33,130 bases of DNA, from NCBI GenBank assembly GCA_026421215.1, contig JAPKBN010000024.1, positions 1 through 33,130 on the forward strand, given 5' to 3'. How positions within the stretch are numbered: position 1 is the first letter of the stretch; each line of letters starts with the position of its first letter. Below the pieces are notes generated by a model. The model worked only from the letters and a program-made list of their open reading frames with translations, was not told where the DNA came from and searched no databases. The stretch comes from Dehalococcoidia bacterium (GTDB lineage Bacteria; Chloroflexota; Dehalococcoidia; Lucifugimonadales; Lucifugimonadaceae). Position numbers and translations under genes: made by a program. This document shows positions 1 to 8,751 of the stretch, piece by piece.

Positions 1-27
1 CTCTCCTGCCAGGAGAGGGGATTTTTA
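1..27. terminator. Hairpin with T-tract, probable (bidirectional) terminator
   Basis: A perfect 7-bp stem (CTCTCCT / AGGAGAG) with a 3-nt loop occupies positions 1-17. On the plus strand it is followed by GGG and ATTTTT. It lies about 20 nt beyond the stop codon of the minus-strand DUF1501 gene, so it could end that transcript, one arriving from the left, or both. The stem may continue beyond the window edge, so its full length and any T-tract for the minus strand cannot be seen. Confidence 0.55.
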
Positions 28-36
28 CATCGGTTG

Positions 37-1179
37 TCAGGCCGCGAACGGGTTAATCTGCTCGTACTTGCCGCGGACTATTTCGCTTGAATCGACGCTC
101 ATCCACTGCTCAAGCAAAGTGGCGTAAATGCTTCGGAAGTCGATCGTGTGCGCCAGGTCCTCGCCGTTCGCCCAGTCGGCCGGGTCGAGAGATGGGTAGT
201 CCGAGTAAAGTCCGCCAACTACACGCTCACCGACGATGAAAGCGCCCCCACCTGAACCGTGGTCCGTGCCTGAACCGTTATCGGCGATACGTCGGCCGAA
301 CTCCGTGAAAACGTAGATCATCACCTCTTCGGCGGCGTCATGCTCTCGCAGATCTGCCATGAAGTCCCTGAGCGCCCCGGACAGCTCCGTCAGCAGACGC
401 TCGTGGTTCGGTACCTCGATTGCGTGGTGGTCGTAGCCGGCGTGCTGTGTGTAGAAGATACGGGTCCCAAGTCCTGAAGTGTGCACACGTGCGACGTCAC
501 GAAGGCTCTTGGCGATCGGGTTGTCTGCGTACTCAACCGTTGAGCGGTAATTTGCCGGAACCGTCTTCAATAAGTCTGCCCCGGTCATCACGTCCCCACC
601 AGTCTGGTGGAGATAACTCATCACGGGACCAGAGCCGATGGCTGGCGTGTACATACGCTTGAAAATGTCCAGCTCACGCGCCCGGTGCTCCTCTATCTCG
701 ACACCGGTCAGGAGGCCGTAACTGTCCAGATCTCCGACCGAGGTGACGGAAACGCCGGGTGCGGCCATCGCACGCGGCAGGCCGCGACCGAAGCTGATTC
801 CGGTCAAGACGTTCTTGGTATCCGGGTCTATCTCGCGCAGCGCCTGTGCCAGCCAGCCCTCGGTGGCGATGCTGTTCGGCTCCGCGGTGTGCATGATGTC
901 CATCGCCCGGAAGTGTGAGCGGTTGGAATTTTCGTAGCCGATCCCCTGGATGATGGCCACGTCCCCGTCGTCAAACATCTCTTTGAGCGGAGCGGCACAC
1001 GGATGGAACGCTAGTTCGTCGTTGATCGGCAGAACGCGATCCTCGCTCACACCGACCACGGGTCGAACGTCGTGGTAAAGCCCGCTGGTGTACGGGATGA
1101 GGGTGTTCATGAAGTCATTCCCGCCTGTCAACTGGACTATCACCAGTACAGGCGGCTTGCCGTTCGTGATCGTAACCAT
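37..1179 (-). CDS. DUF1501 family protein
   Basis: This 380-residue protein belongs to the DUF1501 family, which is related to the alkaline-phosphatase/sulfatase fold. Family features include the N-terminal strand followed by QLTGGNDFMNTLIPY (about residues 17-31), the early SNRSHFRAMD segment, the central YDHH segment, and the late TEFGRR...GTDHGSGG block that corresponds to the conserved metal-site-like region. The start is supported by a strong GGGAGGAG Shine-Dalgarno sequence 7 nt upstream. It follows the DUF1800 gene by 77 nt in the same direction, the classic pairing for these families. Most DUF1501 proteins begin with a Tat signal peptide. Here the mature-type sequence starts within about 10 residues and the intergenic gap is too short to hide a leader. 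The biochemical function of the family is not established. Confidence 0.9.
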   Translation of the reverse strand: MVTITNGKPPVLVIVQLTGGNDFMNTLIPYTSGLYHDVRPVVGVSEDRVLPINDELAFHPCAAPLKEMFDDGDVAIIQGIGYENSNRSHFRAMDIMHTAEPNSIATEGWLAQALREIDPDTKNVLTGISFGRGLPRAMAAPGVSVTSVGDLDSYGLLTGVEIEEHRARELDIFKRMYTPAIGSGPVMSYLHQTGGDVMTGADLLKTVPANYRSTVEYADNPIAKSLRDVARVHTSGLGTRIFYTQHAGYDHHAIEVPNHERLLTELSGALRDFMADLREHDAAEEVMIYVFTEFGRRIADNGSGTDHGSGGGAFIVGERVVGGLYSDYPSLDPADWANGEDLAHTIDFRSIYATLLEQWMSVDSSEIVRGKYEQINPFAA

Positions 1180-1256
1180 TTAAGAGCTCCTCCCGGCGAC
1201 CGCCGGTCTCGGTACGTTCTGGCGACCTTACCTCAGGTCAATCGGTCGTAACTTGA

Positions 1257-2639
1257 TTATGCAAACTGGTACTCGGGCGTTGCGACGGCAAGTCGCAACA
1301 GCCGGATTACGCGTGTGTTCTGGTCTTCGCCCTCTGCATCGTTGGCGAAATCGATCAGCGCCTCGCGTGTCCGGTCACTGACCTCAACGTAACCCGTCTC
1401 GGTAAGCACCGCGTTAACGAGACTCTCGGCGGATCCAAGCGACTCGGAATCCTTAATGCGCTGGACTAGCGTCTGAATTCCTGGGGCCAGACCTTCGCCG
1501 ATCTCGTCAACCGCAAAGTTGACTCGTTCCGTCAGGTTTCCGCCGTCGATCCACTCGCCGCCGGTGTGCCAACCCTCGACCGTCGGCGGGTCCAGGAGCT
1601 TCTGGCCCATCACGTCGATAGCCCCGGCGTACTTGGTCATGCCCGGCGCCATCTCGGTCTGTGAGCCAACCATCTTGAGCACGCCGACGATGAACTCTGT
1701 CGGGCTCTTCACCTTCTTGTACCTTGCGGCCTTGAAGAAGTCTGAGTTGAACATCACACGGAGTACCGAACGAATGTCGCCGCCGGTCTCGATGAACGTT
1801 GCCTCCATCATGGCGATCCCGTCCGGGTCTAGAGGAGGGACATCATTCCAAGACGGAACCTGCGGCTCGTCCGCTACAAAGAAGTTGTACAGGTGACGAC
1901 AGATGAAGCGGGCGCTGGCGGGCGACTTGACGATGATGTCAATAATGTCGCCGCCGTTCAGGTTGCCGGTAACGCCCAGGAAGGTTTTTTCTCCGTCGTC
2001 GTGATCGTCCTCGCGGAAGAGGAATTTCGCTGGGTAGTAGCCATGTGGATAGAGAGGCGGCGGCTGCTCGAACGTCCAGCCTGTGAACGCGCGGGAAGCG
2101 TCCTTAATGTCCAGCTCGCTGTAGTTGCCTACACCCAGCGAGAACAGCTCAAGCAACTCGCGGCCGTAATTCTCATTAGGCTCGCCATTCCGATTCTCAT
2201 TGTTGTCCAGCCAGAACAACATCGCCGGGTCGCGAGAAAGATCGTTCAGGATGGTCGTCATATCACCCATCCCGTTCCGCCGGAACATTTTGATCTGGTT
2301 TTTCGCTGCCAGAACATGCTCGTTCTTCACAAGCCCGGTAGCGAACACGTGGTGCCAGAAGAGGGTCATCTTCTCTTGAAGCTGTGCTTCGCTGTTGATC
2401 ATCCGGTACAGCCAGCCGGCGACAAAGATCGGTGGGCCTTCTCCGTGGATATAGCGTTCAAGAACATCGTCCTGGATGTCCCTTTTCGGGTCTGGATTAA
2501 GGAGCGCTTCTACCGTGTCTTCGTAGCTAAGTTTGGCATAACTTTCGAGCTGCTCACGGGTCGCTCCAAATCCGGCGCGTCGGTAAAGATGACCAAGAAG
2601 GTCGATATCTGTTTCCGCCGGATGCGCAACGGTTGTCAT
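1257..2639 (-). CDS. DUF1800 family protein
   Basis: This 460-residue protein is a typical full-length DUF1800 member. Recognisable blocks are HLYRRAGFGATREQLE (residues 16-31), the EKMTLFWHHVFATG helix, the NYGRELLELFSLGVGNYSE segment, the AFTGWTF motif, the FLG...IDIIVKSPASARFICRHLYNFFV region and the C-terminal PPTVEGWHTGGEWI block. No signal peptide is visible. An AGAGG Shine-Dalgarno lies 7 nt before the ATG. It is the first gene of a two-gene operon with the DUF1501 gene downstream. DUF1800/DUF1501 pairs are widespread, notably in marine bacteria, and are suspected to act together, but no reaction is known. The divergent neighbour is an FAH-family gene. Confidence 0.92.
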   Translation of the reverse strand: MTTVAHPAETDIDLLGHLYRRAGFGATREQLESYAKLSYEDTVEALLNPDPKRDIQDDVLERYIHGEGPPIFVAGWLYRMINSEAQLQEKMTLFWHHVFATGLVKNEHVLAAKNQIKMFRRNGMGDMTTILNDLSRDPAMLFWLDNNENRNGEPNENYGRELLELFSLGVGNYSELDIKDASRAFTGWTFEQPPPLYPHGYYPAKFLFREDDHDDGEKTFLGVTGNLNGGDIIDIIVKSPASARFICRHLYNFFVADEPQVPSWNDVPPLDPDGIAMMEATFIETGGDIRSVLRVMFNSDFFKAARYKKVKSPTEFIVGVLKMVGSQTEMAPGMTKYAGAIDVMGQKLLDPPTVEGWHTGGEWIDGGNLTERVNFAVDEIGEGLAPGIQTLVQRIKDSESLGSAESLVNAVLTETGYVEVSDRTREALIDFANDAEGEDQNTRVIRLLRLAVATPEYQFA

Positions 2640-2843
2640 CGGAAAACCTCTCGCGGACTAACTATTAGGCACGGCTCTCGTCGAACAAACCATGCCTCAG
2701 CGCTGTGATTCTAGGATTGGCATCAACCGCAGGTCAACGTCTGATCAAATATGGGCCAGTGCGAAGTCGATGTAACATCCCGGCTGAGCGCCGAATTAAG
2801 CAAGATGGCAAGATCGGTTCATCACATCGTCCGGACACAGTAT

Positions 2844-2847
2844 GGAG
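2844..2847 (+). promoter_or_regulatory. Shine-Dalgarno GGAG fixing the FAH-family start
   Basis: GGAG ends 8 nt before the ATG at 2856. The longer in-frame ATG at 2751 has no comparable site, and its extra 35 residues do not resemble the family N-terminus. Confidence 0.6.
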
Positions 2848-2855
2848 CGACATAT

Positions 2856-3764
2856 ATGAAAATTCTCAGGTTTGGTGACGATCGCGTTGGCGTGCTCAAG
2901 AACGATGACATGGTGGTCGATGTGACAGGTTTAATCAAAGGCAGCGGATCCATCGGCCCGCAGGCCGTTATGGAAGAGCTGATAGGCAATGGTGACCAAT
3001 ATCGTTCCCAGTTGGAGAGTCTTGTCGCCTCTGAGAATGGCGTGCCAGTCGACGGGCTGACACTGTTGCCACCGATTCCCCGGCCAAGCCGGGTGCTGGC
3101 TGCATTCTCAAACTATCTCGACACACCTGAACGTAAGAGGGAAGACGTTCCAGAGGAGTTCTTCTATAAAGACCCGGATGTCGTCGGGCCGGAAGGCTCA
3201 GTCAATCTTTCAGATCTTCCCGGGGTTGTGGTCCACCAGCCTGAAGCGGAACTTGCATACGTCATAGCCTGTGGAGGGAGAAACATCAGCACGGATGACG
3301 CTATGGACCACGTCTTCGGCTACATTGGATTCTTCGATATCTCGGCTCGGGGACTGACCCGTCGTTCACAACTGATCCCAAAAGGGCAGGCGACATATGC
3401 CGTTGCCGGACCATGGATCACCACCCGGGATGAGATACCCGATCCTCACAACATATGGGTGAAGTCTTGGGTGAATGGGCAAGTCCGCCAAGATTACGGC
3501 ACGGAGCACATGGCGGTCAGGATCCCTGAGCAGATCGCATGGCTTTCCCGCTTCATAAACCTACATCCCGGGGATATCGTCGCCACTGGTACGTATCACA
3601 TAGGTCTGGGCCCACTGAACGATGGGGACGTGGCGGAAATTGAGGTCGAGGGCATCGGTAAAACAAGAGTCTTCGCGTATGGCGGAGGCCCCCCCCGGCT
3701 GGCGGAGTTTAGACCTGGAATGACGCAGGTGGAACGCCCGCCAGGAGGCATGTCCCGCGTTTAA
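2856..3764 (+). CDS. Fumarylacetoacetate hydrolase (FAH) family protein
   Basis: The 302-residue protein has the two-part FAH architecture: a short N-terminal domain opening MKILRFG...VGVL, then a catalytic domain from about residue 70. The expected metal ligands are E130 and E132 (QPEAELAYVI) and D161 (GFFDISARG), with K176 in a PKG motif and the conserved late GDIVATGT block (residues 239-246). FAH-family enzymes hydrolyse or decarboxylate beta-dicarbonyl acids, for example acylpyruvates, oxaloacetate or aromatic meta-cleavage products. The substrate cannot be told from sequence. The start at 2856 was chosen over 2751 because of the GGAG site and family-like N-terminus. The proline-rich tail after about residue 278 extends past the usual C-terminus. 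It is transcribed alone, divergently from the DUF1800/DUF1501 operon. Confidence 0.85.
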   Translation: MKILRFGDDRVGVLKNDDMVVDVTGLIKGSGSIGPQAVMEELIGNGDQYRSQLESLVASENGVPVDGLTLLPPIPRPSRVLAAFSNYLDTPERKREDVPEEFFYKDPDVVGPEGSVNLSDLPGVVVHQPEAELAYVIACGGRNISTDDAMDHVFGYIGFFDISARGLTRRSQLIPKGQATYAVAGPWITTRDEIPDPHNIWVKSWVNGQVRQDYGTEHMAVRIPEQIAWLSRFINLHPGDIVATGTYHIGLGPLNDGDVAEIEVEGIGKTRVFAYGGGPPRLAEFRPGMTQVERPPGGMSRV

Positions 3765-3855
3765 TGACGGACCTGCCGGTGGCCGGGCAAATCAGCAATT
3801 CCGGCACCGGATACTTCCTTAATTGCGTCGGGCGCGCGCACCATAACTGCCGCCA

Positions 3856-4692
3856 CTACATTTCAGTGCGCGGCAGTATGCCCGTATTCATCGCCCAGTC
3901 AGGATAGTAGTCGTAGATGTCGGCGTCGGGAAGCGGTCTGCCCATTGGCTGAGGCGGCACCCGGAATGGGCCATCCACCCCAATCATATCGGTCATCCCG
4001 TACTCCAACCCGACTCGACGGAGTGTACGGGTGGAAGGCACATTGAACGGAGCGACAGTGGCCAGAGGAAGCCGGCCCTGGTCCAGGATCCACGTCCCCG
4101 CTGTTGCCACTACGGCGCTTCCAAGTCCAGACGACTGAGCGTCTCGTGACACATCAACGCCGATCTCCATGAACGGATCTCCCTGATCCTTCACTGTGGC
4201 CAGGGAGACGAGGTTACCTCCCTGGTAAATTCCGAACGCGGCGACCGATCCGGGACCGTAGCAGTGCCAGAACAGATCGAAGTCGACCGCCGACAGCTCG
4301 TCAACCGTCAGTGCCTTTACGCGCTCGTCCACTCGTCCACGCCACGATACCGCGTCCGCAAATAAGAACCAGGTAGGCCCCCACACGGAGATCTCGTGGG
4401 GCAGAGTGACGCGCGACAATTCGTACGCCCCGAATGGTGTGAACAACAGGTCTGGGTGAACGTCTGTTGTTATCGTTTTCAACGGCTCGACCCAGTCCTC
4501 CCGGGCAACAAGGATGCTGCGGCCATTCAGTCTTACGCCGGTGAGACCAGCGTCGTCCGCGGTCGACACACCGTTTCTGTGAGCAGGCCGGGCCACTACC
4601 GGTACGGAGTCTGGACTCGCCTCCTCAAGCGACAGTCCAAGTCGCCTTTCCTGCCATTCTTTGATTGTTATGTTTAGGTCCGTGGACAACAT
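3856..4692 (-). CDS. GNAT-family N-acetyltransferase-like protein
   Basis: This 278-residue protein carries a C-terminal GNAT fold. The acetyl-CoA-binding motif A is at about residues 176-200 (IGVDV...SSGLGSAVV) and motif B follows with NVPSTRTLRRVGL near 217-229. The N-terminal 100 residues are not a recognisable acetyltransferase domain and may be a degenerate second GNAT unit. The substrate is unknown. The start at 4692 is preferred because AGAGG lies 11 nt upstream. An upstream in-frame ATG at 4797 would add 35 basic residues and has only a weak site, so it remains possible. The gene converges on the FAH-family gene and is divergent from the aminotransferase. Confidence 0.72.
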   Translation of the reverse strand: MLSTDLNITIKEWQERRLGLSLEEASPDSVPVVARPAHRNGVSTADDAGLTGVRLNGRSILVAREDWVEPLKTITTDVHPDLLFTPFGAYELSRVTLPHEISVWGPTWFLFADAVSWRGRVDERVKALTVDELSAVDFDLFWHCYGPGSVAAFGIYQGGNLVSLATVKDQGDPFMEIGVDVSRDAQSSGLGSAVVATAGTWILDQGRLPLATVAPFNVPSTRTLRRVGLEYGMTDMIGVDGPFRVPPQPMGRPLPDADIYDYYPDWAMNTGILPRTEM

Positions 4693-4927
4693 TTTCGGGT
4701 CAACCTCTGAAATAATTACGCGTCTGGACCCGCGCACTGGTGTAAATTGTGGATTCGCTTTGATACGTACCCACGCGGGCATTTTGAATGAGCACATCGC
4801 CTAGTTCGGGGAAAACGGCTAAAAACCTCTCGACGACCACCACACAGGTGTTTCAGGGAGCCATCGCCGTAATCACCATCACCCCTTAGATTATCAGTGC
4901 GCCCTGAGGGCAAAGGATCTTCGTTTT

Positions 4928-6094
4928 ATGACGCCTCCGGCCGGAAGACATTTCCTACAGATCCCCGGTCCGACAAATGTGCCGAATCGCGTGCTGAGCG
5001 CAATCGCCGGACCGACCATCGATCACCGGGGCCCAGATTTTTCAAGTCTGACCCTTGAAGTGCTGGCCGGGCTGAAGAAAGTCTTCAAGACAGAATCCAA
5101 CGTGCTGGTGTTTCCAGGGTCGGGGACCGGAGCTTGGGAAGCTGCACTGGTCAACACTCTCTCCCCGGGCGACCGAATCCTCATGTTTGAAACGGGGCAG
5201 TTTGCCACCCTGTGGTGTGCAATGGCCCGAAAGCTGGGAATCGAGGTCGATTTCATTCCCGGAGACTGGCGCCACGGGGTGGACCCGGCGCAGATCGAAG
5301 CCCGTTTGGCCGAGGATTCAACGCACCAGATTAAGGCAGTCGCCGTGGTGCACAACGAGACCTCTACCGGGGTCACCAGCCGGATTCCGGAGGTGCGCGA
5401 GGCTATCGATGCGGCGAACCATCCGGCGTTATTCATGGTGGACACCATATCGTCGCTGGGATCGATCGACTACCGCCACGATGAGTGGGGTGTTGATGTC
5501 ACCGTGGGCGGCTCGCAGAAAGGGCTCATGCTTCCGCCCGGGCTCGGTTTTAATGCCGTGAGCGAACGGGCGGTGGCAGCTTCAAAGGAGGCAGCCCTCC
5601 CGAAATCGTACTGGGACTGGGATGGCATGCTCGAGACCAACCCACAGGGATTCTTCCCGTACACACCAGCTACCAATCTCCTTTACGGCCTTCGTGAGGC
5701 GCTTCTCATGCTGGAAGAGGAAGGGCTCGATAAGGTGTTCGCACGGCATGATCGTTTTGCCGCCGCGACCCGTAATGCCGTTTCGGCATGGGGGTATGAG
5801 CTTCTCGCACAAGATGATCGTGAGTACAGCAGTTCGCTGACGGCGATCGTAACTCCGGAAGGGCACGATGCCGATAACTTACGAAAAGTAATCCTTGATC
5901 GCTTCGATATGTCGCTTGGAACCGGCCTCGGAAAGGTGAAAGGCTGGTCGTTTCGGATCGGGCATCTCGGAGATCTTAACGACCTCACGCTGATGGGCAC
6001 AATCGCCGGCGTTGAGATGGGATTGGACCTCGCCGGCATCCCGCGATCCGGTAGTGGTGTCGCCGCCGCTATGGAGCACTTGTCCGCCGGCTAA
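4928..6094 (+). CDS. Serine-glyoxylate / alanine-glyoxylate aminotransferase (class V, PLP)
   Basis: This 388-residue class V aminotransferase begins with the signature GRHFLQIPGPTNVP (residues 6-19) followed by HRGPDF, both typical of serine-glyoxylate and alanine-glyoxylate aminotransferases. The PLP-binding lysine is K198 in GGSQKGLMLPPGL, and the cofactor aspartate lies in FMVDTISSLGS (about D172). The C-terminal SFRIGHLGDLNDL block is also diagnostic. The enzyme transfers an amino group from serine (or alanine) to glyoxylate, giving glycine and hydroxypyruvate (or pyruvate). An AAAGGA site lies about 10 nt upstream of the ATG. It is transcribed alone and converges with the E1 gene after a 19-nt gap. 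A hydroxypyruvate-reductase-type dehydrogenase lies 10 kb downstream. Serine is the likelier donor, but this is inferred. Confidence 0.9.
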   Translation: MTPPAGRHFLQIPGPTNVPNRVLSAIAGPTIDHRGPDFSSLTLEVLAGLKKVFKTESNVLVFPGSGTGAWEAALVNTLSPGDRILMFETGQFATLWCAMARKLGIEVDFIPGDWRHGVDPAQIEARLAEDSTHQIKAVAVVHNETSTGVTSRIPEVREAIDAANHPALFMVDTISSLGSIDYRHDEWGVDVTVGGSQKGLMLPPGLGFNAVSERAVAASKEAALPKSYWDWDGMLETNPQGFFPYTPATNLLYGLREALLMLEEEGLDKVFARHDRFAAATRNAVSAWGYELLAQDDREYSSSLTAIVTPEGHDADNLRKVILDRFDMSLGTGLGKVKGWSFRIGHLGDLNDLTLMGTIAGVEMGLDLAGIPRSGSGVAAAMEHLSAG

Positions 6095-6113
6095 GTGTCC
6101 GGCAGTAGGAGGC

Positions 6114-8489
6114 TTAAGATCGTCGTCTTCGTTCCCGGTCAACAACTCCTAAAGCGGCTGCATAGATGCCATCGGTGTCGATGCCAAACAGCGAATATAA
6201 GTCATCCCGAGAACCTGATTGGCCGAACGTGTCGACTCCAAGGTTGATAGAGGGACTATCGAGTGCCGAGCCGATGAACGCCAACGTGTGAGGCGACCCG
6301 TCGATCACTGTCACCACCGGGCTGCCCACCTCGTGTGGTTCAAGTAAACCTGTCGGGTCATAAAGCCCGATATCGTGGCCTTTCACCTGTTCTTTTTCGG
6401 CAGTACGAACACGCCTGTGGAGCATGTCCGGGCTAGTCACCGAGAATACGTTGGCGGCGATCCCCTCACGCTCAAGCAACGGGATCGCCGCAAGGGTCTC
6501 CGGGATCATCACGCCGGTCGCAAATAGATTAACGATGGCGTCAGCTTCAGGATTTGCCGTGCGCAACCTGTAACAACCGTCGAGCACCGCCTTACGGAGT
6601 GCGTCGATGTCCGCCTCGTCGTGAGGATCATTGAACAAAGACTGATCGATCACCTTGGTACTTAGCCGTAGGAACACGGATTCGCCTTCGCCCGAGCCGA
6701 TTCCGCGTATGGACTCAAGTAAGATCCATTCAAGCTCACGAGCGAACGTCGGCTCGTAATACCGGATGTTCGGTAACTCCATTCCAATAGACGGAGAAAG
6801 CATCCCCTGGTGCGACCCGCCCTCCGGGCTGAGCGTCACACCGGATGGCGTCGCCACGGCGATGAACTTCGACTCTTGGTACACGCCGTACACGAGCGGA
6901 TCCAGCCCGCGGACGATAAACGGATCGTAGAGAGTACCGATCGGCACAAGTCGTCGCCCGGAAAGCTCCTTCGAAAGCCCGAGCTGCCCTAACAAAAGGA
7001 ACAGGCTCGTCTCGGAAAGGCCGAGCTCGATATGGCGACCATGAGGCCCTTCGGTCCACTTCAGGACCCGGCTCTCGGTATCGAAAAAGTCCGTCGCGTC
7101 GGTGTGATGCCACACTCCGGTGCGATTAATCCAGGAGCCCAGGCTGGTCGATGTTGCGACGTCTGGCGAGACCGTGACGATACGCTCAGATGCGTCAGGA
7201 GACGTTCGAGAAATCTCTAGAAGGATGCGTGCGAAGCTCTCCTGCGTAGATGCGGCGCTCGTCAATCCAAGATCGGTGTCATTAAACGCAAGTATCGGCT
7301 CTTCCGGCACAATCGGTCGGGTCAGTCGGTCGGCAGCATGAGATATGTAGTTCGACTCGGCGCTACCATCGGGGAAGCGGTCCCACGGGTAATCAGGTTC
7401 AACTCCGAAATGATCGGCCAACTCTTCAAACTGGTTTTGTGTCAGTAGCGCCGAGTGATTGGCGGGGTCGGCAGCGATCGGCAGTCCCCAACCCTTCACG
7501 GTGTACGCAAACACAACAGAAGGACCATCGGCATTTGATGCCTCTTCGTAGCAACGTGCGAGCGTGCCGACATCGTGCCCGCCGAGCCCGGCGATACGCC
7601 GCTGCAACTCCTTGTCGTCGAAATCGCTTACGCAGCGCTCGATATCGCTTCGCTGGCCGCGGGTCGTCTCAAGTAGTCGGGCGCGCACATCAGCCGCCGG
7701 AGCGACCAGCATCGCCTGGTACTCCTGGTTTGGCATATCGTCGATACGAGTCCTGAGCGCTTCACCGCCCGGGAGCTCCATAAGCTCCGTGAGCTGCTCC
7801 CCGTACTTGGCGACCACCACCTTCCAGCCGTTCACCCGGAACATGTCCATGAACCGTGCAACGCGGATTCCTGGCACCACGCGGTCAAGACTCTGTCGGT
7901 TTAGATCGACGATCCAGGTACAACGATCGAGACCCTGAATAGCGGGTTCCGTTACCGTCTCCCAGATAGAGCCCTCATCCAGTTCCGCATCACCCATATG
8001 TGCAAAGAAACGGCCTGATGTGGGTTCTAGGTTGTGGCCGTCAAGGTAATCCCTCACGAGCGCACCAAACGTGACCGAGCCTGGAGACAACCCAACGGAG
8101 CCTGACGAAAAATCGGGAGCGTCCGGGTCCTTGGTCCGACTCGGATAGGCCTGAAGCCCGCCGAACTCCCGGAGGGTCGGCAGGTACTTCACGTCCAGAT
8201 TGCCGAGCAGGTACTGGATTGCGTGATACACGGGAGACGCGTGTGGCTTGATTGCCACCCGGTCTTCTGCCTTCAACGTCTCGAAATAAAGAGCGCTCAA
8301 AATCGCCGCAGATGACGATGAGGAAGCCTGGTGGCCGCCAACCTTCGATCCGTCCGTGCTCTCACGGACGTTGTTGGCCCAGTGGATGATGGCGGTCGCC
8401 AGCCATAACACCCTGTCCCGGGAGTTATCCCTGATGAGCTGTACCTGGGATCTTCCCTGTGGGTTCACAGGCGGGTTCACGGCAACCAT
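6114..8489 (-). CDS. Homodimeric-type 2-oxoacid dehydrogenase E1 / transketolase-like TPP enzyme
   Basis: This 791-residue thiamine-diphosphate enzyme resembles the single-chain E1 of pyruvate dehydrogenase (AceE) and the 2-oxobutyrate dehydrogenase-like MdeB. Visible are GGHQASSSSSA (residues 51-61), KPHASPVYHA (81-90), the TPP/Mg site GDAELDEG (166-173) ending at N197 in DLNRQSLD, the FAYTVKGWGLP block, and a second-domain HIELGLSE glutamate segment expected to activate the cofactor. AceE proteins are usually near 890 residues, so this one is shorter. No E2 or E3 gene is in the window, so it may use a distant E2 or act alone as a decarboxylase or transketolase-like enzyme. The start at 8489 has GGAG 7 nt upstream; the ATG ten codons earlier has none. 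Confidence 0.82.
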   Translation of the reverse strand: MVAVNPPVNPQGRSQVQLIRDNSRDRVLWLATAIIHWANNVRESTDGSKVGGHQASSSSSAAILSALYFETLKAEDRVAIKPHASPVYHAIQYLLGNLDVKYLPTLREFGGLQAYPSRTKDPDAPDFSSGSVGLSPGSVTFGALVRDYLDGHNLEPTSGRFFAHMGDAELDEGSIWETVTEPAIQGLDRCTWIVDLNRQSLDRVVPGIRVARFMDMFRVNGWKVVVAKYGEQLTELMELPGGEALRTRIDDMPNQEYQAMLVAPAADVRARLLETTRGQRSDIERCVSDFDDKELQRRIAGLGGHDVGTLARCYEEASNADGPSVVFAYTVKGWGLPIAADPANHSALLTQNQFEELADHFGVEPDYPWDRFPDGSAESNYISHAADRLTRPIVPEEPILAFNDTDLGLTSAASTQESFARILLEISRTSPDASERIVTVSPDVATSTSLGSWINRTGVWHHTDATDFFDTESRVLKWTEGPHGRHIELGLSETSLFLLLGQLGLSKELSGRRLVPIGTLYDPFIVRGLDPLVYGVYQESKFIAVATPSGVTLSPEGGSHQGMLSPSIGMELPNIRYYEPTFARELEWILLESIRGIGSGEGESVFLRLSTKVIDQSLFNDPHDEADIDALRKAVLDGCYRLRTANPEADAIVNLFATGVMIPETLAAIPLLEREGIAANVFSVTSPDMLHRRVRTAEKEQVKGHDIGLYDPTGLLEPHEVGSPVVTVIDGSPHTLAFIGSALDSPSINLGVDTFGQSGSRDDLYSLFGIDTDGIYAAALGVVDRERRRRS

Positions 8490-8605
8490 CGATGCACTCC
8501 GATTAGCCCGAAAGAGCATCTGAACGTGATCGTACGTTCCGGGACACTGAAAAATGGGCGATTGCCCTGATCTTACACGTCATGACACGGTGTGACGCTC
8601 CCTTT

Positions 8606-8622
8606 TGTGATAATTCTTCACA
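8606..8622. promoter_or_regulatory. Inverted repeat TGTGA-N7-TCACA, candidate operator
   Basis: Arms TGTGA (8606-8610) and TCACA (8618-8622) flank an AT-rich 7-nt spacer in the divergent intergenic region between the E1 and enolase-superfamily genes. The arms equal the CRP/FNR-type half sites but the spacer is one base longer than the usual six. It may serve either gene. Confidence 0.3.
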
Positions 8623-8751
8623 CGTGACACTCCCGGCAGGACGTCCCGGCACGATAAACTCGCTGCAACATAGTGGAACCACATTCGGAACTAGCCTGAC
8701 CGGGCAAAGCCAGTAACACCTCCTAAGCTCCCACGGGATCCCAGAAACACC

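Noticed and set aside
1893-2708. 271-codon plus-strand frame opposite the DUF1800 gene
   Set aside because: It is antisense to a well-supported gene, shows no family motif, and extends into the intergenic region.
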